A stretch of DNA of 22,786 bases from an uncultured Eubacteriales bacterium (GCA_900321915.1 ONXW01000240.1:1-22786), one strand, 5' to 3'. Positions 7,410-16,380 are shown, numbered from the stretch's first letter. Made by a program: numbers and translations. Notes: generated by a model not told the origin, from the sequence alone.

Positions 7410-8627
7410 ATGAAAATACTGGGAATCATAGCAGAATATAATCCTTTTCACACCGGTCACGCCCGGCAGCTTGAGATCGCCCTGCGCGAGACCGGGGCCG
7501 ACGCAGTCATCGCCGTGATGAGCGGAAATTTCGTCCAGCGGGGGGAGCCCGCTGTCTTCGACAAAACCGTGCGCACAAACCTCGCCCTTCTCGGCGGCGC
7601 GGACGCGGTTTTCGAGATGCCAGCCCCCTTTTCCTGCGCTGCCGCCGGGGATTTTGCGCTGTACGGCGTATCCCTTCTCGACGCCCTCGGGGCGGACATC
7701 CTCTGCTTCGGGAGCGAATGCGGCGATCTCGCCCTCCTTGAGCCCGCGGCTGAGATTCTGGCAGATGAGCCGGAGCCCTACCGGGAATCTCTCAGGGCGT
7801 CCCTGAAGGAAGGAAACACCTGGCCCGTGGCCCGGGAAAATGCCCTCGCCGGCCTTCTGCCTTACTCCCCGGAGAAGACAGCGGAGATTCTCGGCGCCCC
7901 CAACAATATCCTGGGGCTGGAGTACCTCGCAGCCCTCCGGAAGCTGGGCAGCCGGATGACGCCGTTTACCCACCGCCGGGAAGGAAGCGGCTATCACGCG
8001 GATACGCTCCCGGAGGAGGCTTCCTTTGCGTCCGCCACGGCCCTGAGAAAACACCTCCTCTCGGGAAACCTTAAGGATGCGCTGTTCTTCCTTCCACCGG
8101 GTTCGGAGTCTGTCATCAGGCCGGAACCCCGTATCTCCGCGGACGATTTCTCCCAGCTTCTCTCCTACCGCATCCTGGAAAAACACATCCCGCCCGCTTT
8201 TATCGACGGGTTTGACGACGCGCTCTCGGAGCGGCTTCTCGGCGCGGAGCCGGATTACCTCAGCTTTTCAGAACGCGTCAGCGCCCTCAGGACCCGCAAC
8301 TACACGGAAAGCCGCGTCCGCAGGGCCCTCATCCGCCTCCTTCTCAATATCCGGAAGGATGACATGGCGTCCTGGAAAGAGATTCTCCCCGCGTATGCCC
8401 GCATCCTCGGGTTCCGCCGCGGCAGCTCCCATGTTCTCTCCGAGATCAAAAATCGCGCCGCAGTCCCGCTTGTCACGAAAACTGCTGACGCGAAATTTCT
8501 TCTCTCCGGGCCGGCGCTCGCCCTGTTCGAAAAAGAGGTTGAGGCCGGACACATTTACCAGACGGTGCGCGCGCAGAAAGGATACGCCTTCCGGAACGCG
8601 TACCGCGAGGGGCCGGTTATCATTTGA
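7410..8627 (+). CDS. tmcAL: tRNA(Met) cytidine acetate ligase
   Basis: The 405-residue protein starts MKILGIIAEYNPFHTGH, with the HxGH nucleotidyltransferase motif, and continues with SGNFVQRGEPA, typical of the TmcAL (YlbM) family. In Bacillus this enzyme activates acetate with ATP and places the acetyl group on N4 of the wobble cytidine of elongator tRNA(Met). I chose the ATG at 7410 because conserved homology begins there; the Shine-Dalgarno (AGGGAAG) is weak. It is divergent from pta, so an acetate-using enzyme sits beside the acetate-producing genes, a neighbourhood also common in other Clostridia. Its last 8 bases overlap the end of the opposing FAD oxidoreductase gene, and no terminator is visible. 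Confidence 0.93.
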   Translation: MKILGIIAEYNPFHTGHARQLEIALRETGADAVIAVMSGNFVQRGEPAVFDKTVRTNLALLGGADAVFEMPAPFSCAAAGDFALYGVSLLDALGADILCFGSECGDLALLEPAAEILADEPEPYRESLRASLKEGNTWPVARENALAGLLPYSPEKTAEILGAPNNILGLEYLAALRKLGSRMTPFTHRREGSGYHADTLPEEASFASATALRKHLLSGNLKDALFFLPPGSESVIRPEPRISADDFSQLLSYRILEKHIPPAFIDGFDDALSERLLGAEPDYLSFSERVSALRTRNYTESRVRRALIRLLLNIRKDDMASWKEILPAYARILGFRRGSSHVLSEIKNRAAVPLVTKTADAKFLLSGPALALFEKEVEAGHIYQTVRAQKGYAFRNAYREGPVII

Positions 8628-9993
8628 TCCCTGTGATCTCCCGGGCCACGAAAACGCCGCTGGCGGAGGCGTGGGACAGGGAGTGGGTCACCCCGCTGCC
8701 GTCGCCGATAATGTAGAGTCCCGGGTACCTGGACTCCAGGTGGGAGTCCACTTCCACTTCCATGTTGTAGAATTTGACCTCCACGCCGTAGAGGAGCGTG
8801 TCGTCGTTTGCGGTGCCCGGCGCAATCTTGTCCAGGGCGTAGATCATCTCGATGATGCCGTCCAGGATACGCTTCGGGAGGACCAGGCTGAGGTCCCCCG
8901 GCTCCGCCGCCAGGGTCGGGGTGACAAAGCTCTCCTCAATCCTGCTGCGCGTGCTGCGCCGCCCGCGGATAAGGTCGCCGAACCTCTGGACGATAACGCC
9001 GCCCCCCAGCATGTTGGAAAGCCGGGCAATGCTCTCGCCGTACCCGTTGCTGTCCTTGAACGGGATGGAGAAATGCTTCGACACCAGGAGCGCGAAGTTG
9101 GTGTTCCCGGTCTGCTTCGCGGGATCCTCATAGCTGTGACCGTTCACCGTCACGATCCCGTTGGTGTTCTCATTGACCACAAGGCCCCGCGGATTCATGC
9201 AGAATGTCCGCACCCTGTCCTCGAATTTCTCCGTCCGGTACACAATCTTGCTCTCGTAAAGCTCATCCGTCAGGTGGGAAAACAGCTCCGCGGGGAGCTC
9301 CACGCGCACGCCGATATCCACGCGGTTAGACTTTGTCGGAATCTCCAGCTCATCGCAGATCTTCTCCATCCACTTGCTCCCGCTTCTCCCCACGGAGATA
9401 ATGCACTTTCCGCAGGTATAGGTCTTCTCATCCGTACAGACCCGGTATCCGTCCCCCGACACCTCGATATGCCGCACCGGCGTGAGGAAATGGAATTCGG
9501 CCTTTTCCTTCAGCTCCGCGTACAGCTGCTCCAGGACCACATAATTGATGTCCGTCCCGAGATGCCGCACCGAGGCGTCCAGGAGTTTCAGCCGGTTCTG
9601 CATGCAGAGGCGCTTGAGCCCCGTGTTTGCCGTGGAGTACAGCTTTGTGCCGGCGCCGCCGTGAGCCATGTTGATCTCGTCCACATAGTTCATGAGCTCC
9701 AGCGCCTTCTGCCTTCCGATATACTCGAACAGCGTGCCGCCGAAATCATTGGTGATATTGTATTTCCCGTCGGAAAATGCGCCCGCGCCTCCGAAGCCGC
9801 TCATGATGGAGCAGCTGCTGCAACGGATGCATGTCTTCACCCTGTCCCCGTCGATGGGGCATTTTCTCTTCTCCAGGGGATTGCCGGCCTCGAACACCGC
9901 AATCCGCAGTCCGGGGCTGTTCTTTGTCAGCTCATAGGCCGCGTAGATTCCCCCCGGGCCCGCCCCGATAATGATCACATCATATTCTGCCAT
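8620..9993 (-). CDS. FAD-dependent oxidoreductase (COG2509-like)
   Basis: This 457-residue protein has an N-terminal dinucleotide-binding motif GAGPGG (10-15) and a C-terminal FAD-contact segment IIGDGSGVTHSLSHASASG, as in the HI0933/COG2509-like flavoprotein dehydrogenases. Near the N-terminus a conserved Cys group (Cys45, Cys55, Cys58, Cys61) precedes GFGGAGAFSDGK, which is typical of this family; the role of these cysteines is not known to me. No membrane segment is visible. The ATG at 9993 follows AAGGA by 12 bases. It is the last gene of the seven-gene minus-strand unit, 21 bp after the UPF0210 gene. Substrate and partner are unknown. Confidence 0.85.
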   Translation of the reverse strand: MAEYDVIIIGAGPGGIYAAYELTKNSPGLRIAVFEAGNPLEKRKCPIDGDRVKTCIRCSSCSIMSGFGGAGAFSDGKYNITNDFGGTLFEYIGRQKALELMNYVDEINMAHGGAGTKLYSTANTGLKRLCMQNRLKLLDASVRHLGTDINYVVLEQLYAELKEKAEFHFLTPVRHIEVSGDGYRVCTDEKTYTCGKCIISVGRSGSKWMEKICDELEIPTKSNRVDIGVRVELPAELFSHLTDELYESKIVYRTEKFEDRVRTFCMNPRGLVVNENTNGIVTVNGHSYEDPAKQTGNTNFALLVSKHFSIPFKDSNGYGESIARLSNMLGGGVIVQRFGDLIRGRRSTRSRIEESFVTPTLAAEPGDLSLVLPKRILDGIIEMIYALDKIAPGTANDDTLLYGVEVKFYNMEVEVDSHLESRYPGLYIIGDGSGVTHSLSHASASGVFVAREITGIK

Positions 9994-10014
9994 TTCTGAA
10001 TAGTATCCTTTCTC

Positions 10015-11379
10015 TTAGTTTTTAAAGCTGTGCACCGGGGCGGGGATACGGCCCTTCCGGCTGATGAAAGCCGAACAGTCAAAGGAATTGACCGGGATGA
10101 TCGGCGCATGGCCCAAAAGGCCGCCGAACTCCGCGCACTCCCCCACGCCCTTCCCGATGACCGGGATCAGGCGCACTGCCGTGGTTTTCTGGTTGATCAT
10201 GCCGATCGCGGCCTCATCCGCGATAATGCCGGCGATGGTCGACGCTTTCGTGTCGCCCGGGACGGCTATCATGTCCAGCCCCACGGAACAAACGCAGGTC
10301 ATGGCCTCCAGCTTTTCCAGGGTGAGGGATCCTCTTGTCACAGCGTTGATCATGCCCTGGTCCTCGCTGACCGGGATAAACGCACCGGAAAGGCCGCCCA
10401 CATAGGAGCTCGCCATGATTCCGCCCTTTTTGACCTGGTCGTTTAAGAGCGCCAGCGCGGCCGTAGTGCCCGGCGCGCCCGTGCTCTCCAGTCCTATCTC
10501 CTCCAGGATGTCCGCGACACTGTCGCCCACCGCGGGCGTCGGCGCCAGGGACAGGTCAATGATGCCGAAGGGGACGCCCAGCCGCCTGGAAGCTTCCTGG
10601 GCTACCAGCTGTCCGACCCTGGTTATCTTGAACGCCGTCTTCTTGATGGTCTCGCACAGGACTTCAAAGCTCGCGCCGCGGACCTGGGAAAGCGCTGTCT
10701 TTACAACGCCGGGGCCGCTGACGCCCACATTGATGATAGCGTCCGCCTCTGTCACGCCGTGGAAGGCGCCTGCCATGAACGGGTTGTCGTCCGGCGCGTT
10801 GCAGAACACCACCAGCTTCGCGCAGCCCAGGGAATCCCGGTCCGCCGTGGCTTCCGCGGTTTCCTTTACAATCTCTCCCATGAGGCGCACCGCGTCCATG
10901 TTGAGTCCGGTTTTTGTGGACCCCACATTGACAGAGCTGCACACCCGCTCAGTCTTCGACAGCGCCATGGGGATGGAGCGGATCAGCAGTTCCTCGGAGG
11001 GCGTCATGCCCTTGCTCACCAGGGCGGAATAACCGCCGATGAAATTGACGCCGATCTCCTTGGCCGCCCGGTCCAGGGTCTCCGCCAGCTCCGCGAAGTC
11101 TTCGGGGCAGTGACAGGCCGCGGCGCCGATGAGGGAAATGGGTGTCACAGACACTCTTTTATTCACAATCGGGATGCCGAACTCCCTGGAAATGTGTTCC
11201 CCCACATCTACAAGGTTCCCCGCATAGCGCAGGATTTTTCCGTAAATCCGGGTCTTCAGCACACCGAGGTCGCTGTCGATGCAGTCCAGCAGGCTGATTC
11301 CCATAGTGATGGTGCGTACGTCCAGGGACTCCGCGGATATCATCTGGTTGGTTTCCAGAACTTCATTCATATTTACCAT
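10015..11379 (-). CDS. UPF0210 (DUF711, PFL-like) protein
   Basis: The 454-residue protein matches the UPF0210/DUF711 family (SP0239 in pneumococcus) over its whole length. Glycine-rich stretches such as [10 protein letters not shown] and [16 protein letters not shown] are recognisable. The fold is related to glycyl radical enzymes, but the biochemical role is not established. No signal peptide or membrane segment. The first ATG (11379) follows GGAAGGGAGA with about 8 bases spacing; a second ATG lies three codons later. It begins 21 bp after the ACT-domain gene. The ACT and UPF0210 genes are paired in many Firmicutes, which suggests that the ACT protein senses a small molecule for this partner; that is inference. 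Confidence 0.9.
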   Translation of the reverse strand: MVNMNEVLETNQMISAESLDVRTITMGISLLDCIDSDLGVLKTRIYGKILRYAGNLVDVGEHISREFGIPIVNKRVSVTPISLIGAAACHCPEDFAELAETLDRAAKEIGVNFIGGYSALVSKGMTPSEELLIRSIPMALSKTERVCSSVNVGSTKTGLNMDAVRLMGEIVKETAEATADRDSLGCAKLVVFCNAPDDNPFMAGAFHGVTEADAIINVGVSGPGVVKTALSQVRGASFEVLCETIKKTAFKITRVGQLVAQEASRRLGVPFGIIDLSLAPTPAVGDSVADILEEIGLESTGAPGTTAALALLNDQVKKGGIMASSYVGGLSGAFIPVSEDQGMINAVTRGSLTLEKLEAMTCVCSVGLDMIAVPGDTKASTIAGIIADEAAIGMINQKTTAVRLIPVIGKGVGECAEFGGLLGHAPIIPVNSFDCSAFISRKGRIPAPVHSFKN

Positions 11380-11400
11380 AGCGCAGATCTCCCTTCCGAA

Positions 11401-11673
11401 TTACAGCCGGTGCATGCTGGTAAATATTTCTTCCCGCTGGCAGATGACCTTTACGCCCTTCTCCTCGCCGACGGCGGCCAGTTCCTTCGCCATCTCGTCA
11501 AAGGTTTTCTCCATCTTCGTCACGTCCACGATCATCATCATGTTGAAGAAATCCTGCAGGATAGTCTGTGTGATATCCAGGATATTGATATGGTTTTCCG
11601 CCAGATAGGTGCAGACAGCCGCCACAATGCCGACGGTATCCTTTCCGACCACGGTGATAACAATTTTGTTCAT
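11401..11673 (-). CDS. ACT-domain protein (UPF0237)
   Basis: A 90-residue protein made of a single ACT domain: MNKIVITVVGKDTVGIVAAV at the N-terminus is the usual beta-alpha ligand loop, and NINILDITQ follows. ACT domains bind small ligands, often amino acids. It belongs to the UPF0237 group, the standard partner of UPF0210. GGGAGGAA lies 6 bases before the ATG at 11673; an in-frame ATG 15 bases upstream would overlap that site and is unlikely. It sits between the walJ-like gene (23 bp) and the UPF0210 gene (21 bp). Confidence 0.92.
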   Translation of the reverse strand: MNKIVITVVGKDTVGIVAAVCTYLAENHINILDITQTILQDFFNMMMIVDVTKMEKTFDEMAKELAAVGEEKGVKVICQREEIFTSMHRL

Positions 11674-11696
11674 AACATTTCCTCCCACGCTGTTTT

Positions 11697-12494
11697 CTAT
11701 ACGGTTATAATCTCCGACATCCTGTCCCTGCGGGCCACGGATATGCTGAAATCCTCCGCTCGGTATTCCGAATCGCTCTCATCGATCTCAAGGCGCACCG
11801 TCTCGTAGGCCAGCTCCGGGATATTGTTTTCCTGGCTGAGATGCCCCAGGAAAATGTGCCGGATGCCGTCGTGCAGAATGCTGCTGATAAGCCTGCCGCT
11901 GTTCTCATTGGAAAGATGGCCGTAATCGCTTAAAATACGGCGCTTCAGCGGATAGGGGTAAGGGCCCGCCTCCAGCATCCGGACGTCGTGGTTGGCCTCC
12001 ACCAGGAGCGCGTCCAGGTTCTGCAGGTGATTGATGATATACTGGCTGTAGTGCCCCATATCCGTCGCCACCGCCACTGATTTTTTGCCGCAGCTGACCC
12101 GGTAGGCCACCGGATTTGCCGCGTCGTGGTCGATGGAGAAGGGCAGGATACTGAGGTCCCCGATCATAAAGTCCGCGTCCGGAAGCACCGGCTTAAACAG
12201 CTCCTCCGGTATCGGCCCAAGCCCCTGCGCCGCGCGTATCTGCTGCAGGGTTTCCTTCGTGCCGTAGATGGGGATCCCGCGCCGCCTGGCCAGGACGCCC
12301 AGCCCCCGGATATGATCCGAGTGCTCGTGGGTCACCAGGATACCGGACAGGTCCCCTCCGTCCAGGCCTATCTCATGCAGGCTCTGTTCTATCCTTTTAT
12401 TGCTGATGCCCGCGTCCACCAGGACATGCGTCCGATCGCTTCCGATGCAGATGCAGTTCCCGCTGGAGCCGCTGGCGATAGATACCATTCGCAT
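11697..12494 (-). CDS. walJ: MBL-fold metallohydrolase, WalJ/YycJ-like
   Basis: The 265-residue protein starts MRMVSIASGSSGNC, typical of YycJ/WalJ, and carries the metallo-beta-lactamase metal motif HEHSDH (56-61). A second metal ligand region is ATDMGH, and LVEANHD follows, as in the family. In Bacillus the protein is linked to the WalRK locus and in some species to DNA repair and coordination of cell division; here it is instead beside polA and coaE. The Shine-Dalgarno is weak (AGAAAGAAG). No membrane segment is visible, so it is cytosolic. The symbol is given from family likeness, not from locus context. Confidence 0.82.
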   Translation of the reverse strand: MRMVSIASGSSGNCICIGSDRTHVLVDAGISNKRIEQSLHEIGLDGGDLSGILVTHEHSDHIRGLGVLARRRGIPIYGTKETLQQIRAAQGLGPIPEELFKPVLPDADFMIGDLSILPFSIDHDAANPVAYRVSCGKKSVAVATDMGHYSQYIINHLQNLDALLVEANHDVRMLEAGPYPYPLKRRILSDYGHLSNENSGRLISSILHDGIRHIFLGHLSQENNIPELAYETVRLEIDESDSEYRAEDFSISVARRDRMSEIITV

Positions 12495-12543
12495 AAATAT
12501 ACTGCTTCTTTCTGATTCTTTCTTTTCGTATTATCCGGGAAAC

Positions 12544-13122
12544 TCAGAGGTTCTCCAGAATCCTTCGGATCTGCTCCCGGGTTTCTTCCTCCGTGCCGCT
12601 GTTGTCGATCACGGCGTCCGCGCTTTTCCGGTACTCCGCGTCGCTCCGCTGGCTCGCGATAATGCTCCTGCATTTTTCCCGGGAATACCCGCGGTCCTTC
12701 ATCAGGCGTTCCACACGGATTTCAGGGTCCGCGTACACGTACCAGACGGCGTCAAACATCCCGCGGTGGGCGCTGTCCACGGGGAGGGCCGCCTCCGCGA
12801 CGGATATCCTGTCCCCGGCCTCAGCCATCTTCCGCTCGATACAGTCCCAGGTCATGGGATGGATGATCGCGTTGACCTCAGCGCGCGCTTTCCCGTCGCT
12901 GTAAATCCTCTTCGCCATCCGTTCCCGGTCGATGGATTTGTCCGGTGCGAGAATATCTTCCCCCAGGAGCGCCACTACCCGGCGGTATCCCTCCGTTCCG
13001 GGCTCCATCAGGCTCCTGGCGATATCGTCCGCCCGCATGACCTGCGCTCCGCAGACCTCTTCCAGATACCGCAGGACGGTGCTCTTCCCGGCACCGACCC
13101 CTCCCGTCAGATGAATTCTCAT
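12544..13122 (-). CDS. coaE: Dephospho-CoA kinase
   Basis: A 192-residue P-loop kinase for the last step of coenzyme A synthesis, phosphorylation of the 3'-OH of dephospho-CoA. The Walker A motif GGVGAGKS is at residues 6-13, followed by the family DADxIAR-like stretch (here RADDIARSLM) and the HP motif in NAIIHPMTW. In the C-terminal half, VWYVYADPEIRVERLMKDRGYS is the usual lid region. The ATG at 13122 has GGAGG 7 bases upstream; an in-frame ATG at 13152 lies before that site. polA-coaE adjacency is common in Firmicutes. It begins 36 bp after polA. Confidence 0.95.
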   Translation of the reverse strand: MRIHLTGGVGAGKSTVLRYLEEVCGAQVMRADDIARSLMEPGTEGYRRVVALLGEDILAPDKSIDRERMAKRIYSDGKARAEVNAIIHPMTWDCIERKMAEAGDRISVAEAALPVDSAHRGMFDAVWYVYADPEIRVERLMKDRGYSREKCRSIIASQRSDAEYRKSADAVIDNSGTEEETREQIRRILENL

Positions 13123-13158
13123 TTCCTGCCTCCGCTTATCCCGCTTCCGCACACACAG

Positions 13159-15828
13159 TTATTTTGTCTCAAACCAGGATTTCCCGGTCTTCATCCCTAT
13201 CTCCAGCTCTACCGCGAGATCCGCGGCGTGCTTCATCTCCTGCTCCAGGAGGGACGCCACGCGGGCGGCCTCCTCCGGCGCGGTCTCCACCAGGAGTTCA
13301 TCGTGAATCTGCAGTACGAGGCGGGAACGGAAGCCCTCATGCCTGAGTCTCCTGTCCACCCGCACCATGGCGATCTTAATGATGTCCGCGGCGGTTCCCT
13401 GGATCGGGGCGTTCATGGCCACCCGCTCCCCGAACTGCCGCTGCATGAAGTTTGCGGCCTTAAGCTCCGGGATCGGCCGGCGCCTGCCGAAGGCTGTCAC
13501 GGAATACCCCGTCTCCTTCGCAAATGCCACCAGCCCGTCCAGGAAAGCCTTTACCTGCGGATACGTCTCAAAATAACTGTTGATGTATTCTGTGGCCTCT
13601 TTCCGGGAAATGCTCAGGTTATCGCTCAGCCCGAACGCGCTGATGCCGTACACAATGCCGAAATTGACCGCCTTCGCGTTCCGGCGCATCTCCGGCGTCA
13701 CATCCGGAAGCGGCACCCCGAAGACCCGGGATGCCGTGATGGCGTGGATATCCTCCGCCTCGCGGTAGGCCTCGATCAGGTTCTCGTCGCCGGACATGGA
13801 CGCCAGCACACGGAGTTCAATCTGGGAGTAATCCGCGTCGGTAAAGAGAAATCCCTCCCGCGGGACAAACAGCTTCCGGATCTCACGCCCCAGCTCCATC
13901 CGGACGGGGATGTTCTGGAGGTTCGGCTCTGTGCTGCTGATGCGGCCCGTCGCCGTGATGGTCTGGTTGAAGGTCCCGTGGATGCGGCCGTCCGGCCCGA
14001 TGTAATCCGCCAGACCGTCCGCATAGGTAGATTTCAGCTTGGTCACCTGGCGGTAATCCAGAATTTTTTTCACAAACGGATAATCCGGCGCCAGCTTTTC
14101 CAGCACGCCCGCCGCAGTGGAATATCCGGTTTTTGTCTTTTTGCCGCCGGGCATGTGCATCTCGTCAAAGAGGATCTCCCCCAGCTGCTTCGGGGAATTG
14201 ATATTAAAGGTTTTCCCGGTCTCCCCGTAGATTTCCTTTTCGAGCTCCGCAATCCTCACGGCCAGCCGCTCGCCGTACCGCGCCAGATTCTCCCGCTCGA
14301 CGGCGATCCCCTCCTGCTCCATGTGGAACAGGGCGTACACCACCGGCATCTCCACATCCCGGAACAGGTCCGCCTGCCCGGTCTCTCCCAGCATTTCCCA
14401 GAGCCTGTCACCGGCCATCCTGGGGATGCAGGCACCGTACGCCGCGGCGCGGACAGCCTTTTCCTCCTCCGCGCCGAAGGCCTTCTCCCAGCTGTCCTTT
14501 CCGATGAGGTCAGCCCTGGAGGGCACTGTCAGGCCGAGGTAATCTCTCGCGATGTCGTCATATCCGTAGGAATCCTTCAGCGGATTCAGGAGATAGGCCG
14601 CGACCCCCGCGTCGAAGATCGCCATCTCCCCGTCCGCGTTCCGGTCCCCCTCCGCCGCCTCTTTTGCCTCTTTTGCCGTAAAAGGCAGCATGTCCTTGAT
14701 ATCCGCGGAATAGACCTTCGGATGGGTTGAAAGGAGCTTTGCGGCCTGCCCCGCCAGGTACTCCCCGGTGAGGTCACCGCCGGCCGGAAGGACTGCCGTA
14801 TCCTGTCCCTCCGGGGACACGGAGAGGCTGATGATGCGGTCCCCGTCGTGCTGCAGCGCAAGTCCGACGGTGGCTGCCTCCTCCGCCCGCGAAAACACTT
14901 CCTCCGCCTCCGAAAGCTCTGTCACCTTCCGGAAGCTGTCCTCCATCTTCGGCACATCCATCCCGTCGATGTCAAACCGGGAGAGGATGCTCTTGAATTC
15001 CAGCTCCTTAAGGAGTTCATAGGCCTCCTGGGTGTACATATTCTCTATCGCCGATTCTTCCGGCGCAAAATCAATATCCGCGTCGATGCAGATGGTGGCC
15101 AGGGCTTTGCTGAGCTCCGCCATATCATAGTGCTCCGCGAGGGCCTTCTGGGCCCGCGGGGGCTTAATCTCCGCGATATGGTCACGGGCATTCTCGATGG
15201 AATGATACTTCGTGATGATCGCTGCCGCTGTCTTCTCCCCGATGGAGGGAACCCCGGGGATATTGTCAGAGCTGTCGCCCATCAGCGCCTTCAGGTCAAT
15301 GAATTCCTCGGGCGTTACCTGGTATTCCCTGAGGACATCCGCGGGATAATACCGGTGGACCTCCGTATTCCCCTTCACGGTCTTCGGCAGGCAGATCTGG
15401 ATTCTCTCATCCGCCAGCTGCAGAAGATCCCGGTCGCCGGACAGGATGGTCACATCCATTCCCCGCGCCTGGCTGCGCTTCGCTGCCGTGCCCAGGATAT
15501 CGTCAGCCTCATATCCCGGTTTTGTGAGGATAGGTATGTTCATGGCGCCCAGGACCTTCTTTATCACCGGCACCTGCTCGTGCAGCTCCTCCGGCATCGG
15601 TTTCCTGGTACCCTTGTATTCCGAAAACATCCTGTGCCGGAAGGTGGGTTCCTTCAGGTCAAAGGCCACGGCGAGGTGGTCCGCCTTTTCGTCGTCGAGA
15701 ACGCGGAACATGATGTTCAGGAAGCCGTACACTGCGTTCGTGTGCAGCCCCTTCGAATTCGTCAGCTCCGGGACGCCGTAAAAAGCCCGGTTCAGTATGC
15801 TGTGCCCGTCTATGAGAAGAAGCTTCAT
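13159..15828 (-). CDS. polA: DNA polymerase I
   Basis: This 889-residue protein has the full PolA layout. Residues 1 to about 290 are the 5'-3' flap nuclease (MKLLLIDGHSILNRAFYG; DILSGDRDLLQL-type acidic motifs are visible as ILSGDRDLLQL). About 300-490 is the 3'-5' exonuclease-like domain, but the DxE of the first proofreading motif is missing (AATVGLALQHDG), so proofreading is probably lost, as in Bacillus-type PolA. About 500-889 is the polymerase, with motif A DYSQIELR, motif B RRNAKAVNFGIVYG and motif C QIHDELLVE. It fills repair gaps and removes RNA primers. GAGG lies 8 bases before the ATG. It follows the zinc-finger gene by 32 bp. Confidence 0.98.
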   Translation of the reverse strand: MKLLLIDGHSILNRAFYGVPELTNSKGLHTNAVYGFLNIMFRVLDDEKADHLAVAFDLKEPTFRHRMFSEYKGTRKPMPEELHEQVPVIKKVLGAMNIPILTKPGYEADDILGTAAKRSQARGMDVTILSGDRDLLQLADERIQICLPKTVKGNTEVHRYYPADVLREYQVTPEEFIDLKALMGDSSDNIPGVPSIGEKTAAAIITKYHSIENARDHIAEIKPPRAQKALAEHYDMAELSKALATICIDADIDFAPEESAIENMYTQEAYELLKELEFKSILSRFDIDGMDVPKMEDSFRKVTELSEAEEVFSRAEEAATVGLALQHDGDRIISLSVSPEGQDTAVLPAGGDLTGEYLAGQAAKLLSTHPKVYSADIKDMLPFTAKEAKEAAEGDRNADGEMAIFDAGVAAYLLNPLKDSYGYDDIARDYLGLTVPSRADLIGKDSWEKAFGAEEEKAVRAAAYGACIPRMAGDRLWEMLGETGQADLFRDVEMPVVYALFHMEQEGIAVERENLARYGERLAVRIAELEKEIYGETGKTFNINSPKQLGEILFDEMHMPGGKKTKTGYSTAAGVLEKLAPDYPFVKKILDYRQVTKLKSTYADGLADYIGPDGRIHGTFNQTITATGRISSTEPNLQNIPVRMELGREIRKLFVPREGFLFTDADYSQIELRVLASMSGDENLIEAYREAEDIHAITASRVFGVPLPDVTPEMRRNAKAVNFGIVYGISAFGLSDNLSISRKEATEYINSYFETYPQVKAFLDGLVAFAKETGYSVTAFGRRRPIPELKAANFMQRQFGERVAMNAPIQGTAADIIKIAMVRVDRRLRHEGFRSRLVLQIHDELLVETAPEEAARVASLLEQEMKHAADLAVELEIGMKTGKSWFETK

Positions 15829-15860
15829 TCCCTGTTCCTCATCTTTCTCTCTTCATTTCC

Positions 15861-16217
15861 CTACATCACCGGGAACATCCACAGTCTGAGCTGCAAAAGG
15901 ACAGCCAGCAGCGCGGCCATCGCACCCAGGGTCTCGAAGACATAGCTCAGGACACGCAGGATAAAGAACCTGCGGACCCTCCGGTGGGACTCCTCCAGGC
16001 GCCTGCGGAGCTTTCCCACGATATCGGACGCGCCGAAGGCAGCGCCGGAATCGCTTTCCAGCTGCCTGAGGCCCACCCCGACCATATAATATATCTCCAG
16101 CTCTTCCCGGCAGGACGGGCAGGAATCCACGTGCCGCAGAAAGGCAGACAGCTCATCGATTCCAAGCTCATCCCGGATATAAGGAATTACTTTGCGTTCC
16201 GCTTCACTGCATTTCAC
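15861..16217 (-). CDS. Zinc-finger (anti-sigma-like, zf-HC2) single-pass membrane protein
   Basis: A 118-residue protein with the zinc-binding pattern of ZAS anti-sigma factors: Cys3, then His29-x3-Cys33-x2-Cys36 (HVDSCPSC). A basic stretch around 69-83 is followed by one hydrophobic segment at about 92-115 near the C-terminus, so the zinc domain would face the cytosol. The start is a GTG at 16217, set by AGGAGG 7 bases upstream; longer reading frames would run through the tRNA-Leu gene. No sigma factor is next to it. It is the first gene of the unit ending at 8620. It could be an anti-sigma factor whose partner is elsewhere or a zinc-finger scaffold protein; I cannot tell which. Confidence 0.75.
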   Translation of the reverse strand: MKCSEAERKVIPYIRDELGIDELSAFLRHVDSCPSCREELEIYYMVGVGLRQLESDSGAAFGASDIVGKLRRRLEESHRRVRRFFILRVLSYVFETLGAMAALLAVLLQLRLWMFPVM

Positions 16218-16280
16218 GGCATCTCCTCCTTTCCCGATATTCCTCCGATACCGCGCCGTGCGGAAAAAGCCCACACTGTA

Positions 16281-16289
16281 GTTATACCA
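16281..16289 (-). promoter_or_regulatory. Extended -10 promoter of the zf-HC2-polA operon
   Basis: TGGTATAAC on the minus strand gives an extended -10 box (TG-n-TATAAC). No good -35 box is present. The small dyad GTACA-CC-TGTAC (16304-16315) lies over the -35 position. The predicted leader is about 57 nt. Confidence 0.45.
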
Positions 16290-16343
16290 TATTTTGCGGG
16301 AAAGTACACCTGTACACACACGCCGTTTCCCGGCCCCGGTACA

Positions 16344-16371
16344 GAAAAAAAGCGGCCACGCTGTGGTCGCT
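16344..16371 (-). terminator. Terminator after tRNA-Leu
   Basis: On the minus strand AGCGACCAC-AGC-GTGGCCGCT forms a stem with one mismatch, followed by a T-tract of eight including the stem base. It begins 10 bp after the tRNA 3' end. Confidence 0.7.
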
Positions 16372-16380
16372 TCATGCGCA

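Noticed and set aside
8077..9999. A 640-codon plus-strand frame across the end of tmcAL and the reverse of the FAD oxidoreductase
   Set aside because: It overlaps two well-supported genes in other frames and has no recognisable domain.
12400..14730. A 776-codon open frame on the plus strand, opposite coaE and polA
   Set aside because: It is the reverse of conserved CoaE and PolA motifs, and the His/Arg/Pro-rich product looks like a frame shadow.
13159..15828. Loss of PolA proofreading as a new finding
   Set aside because: Degenerate 3'-5' exonuclease motifs are normal in many Firmicute PolA proteins.
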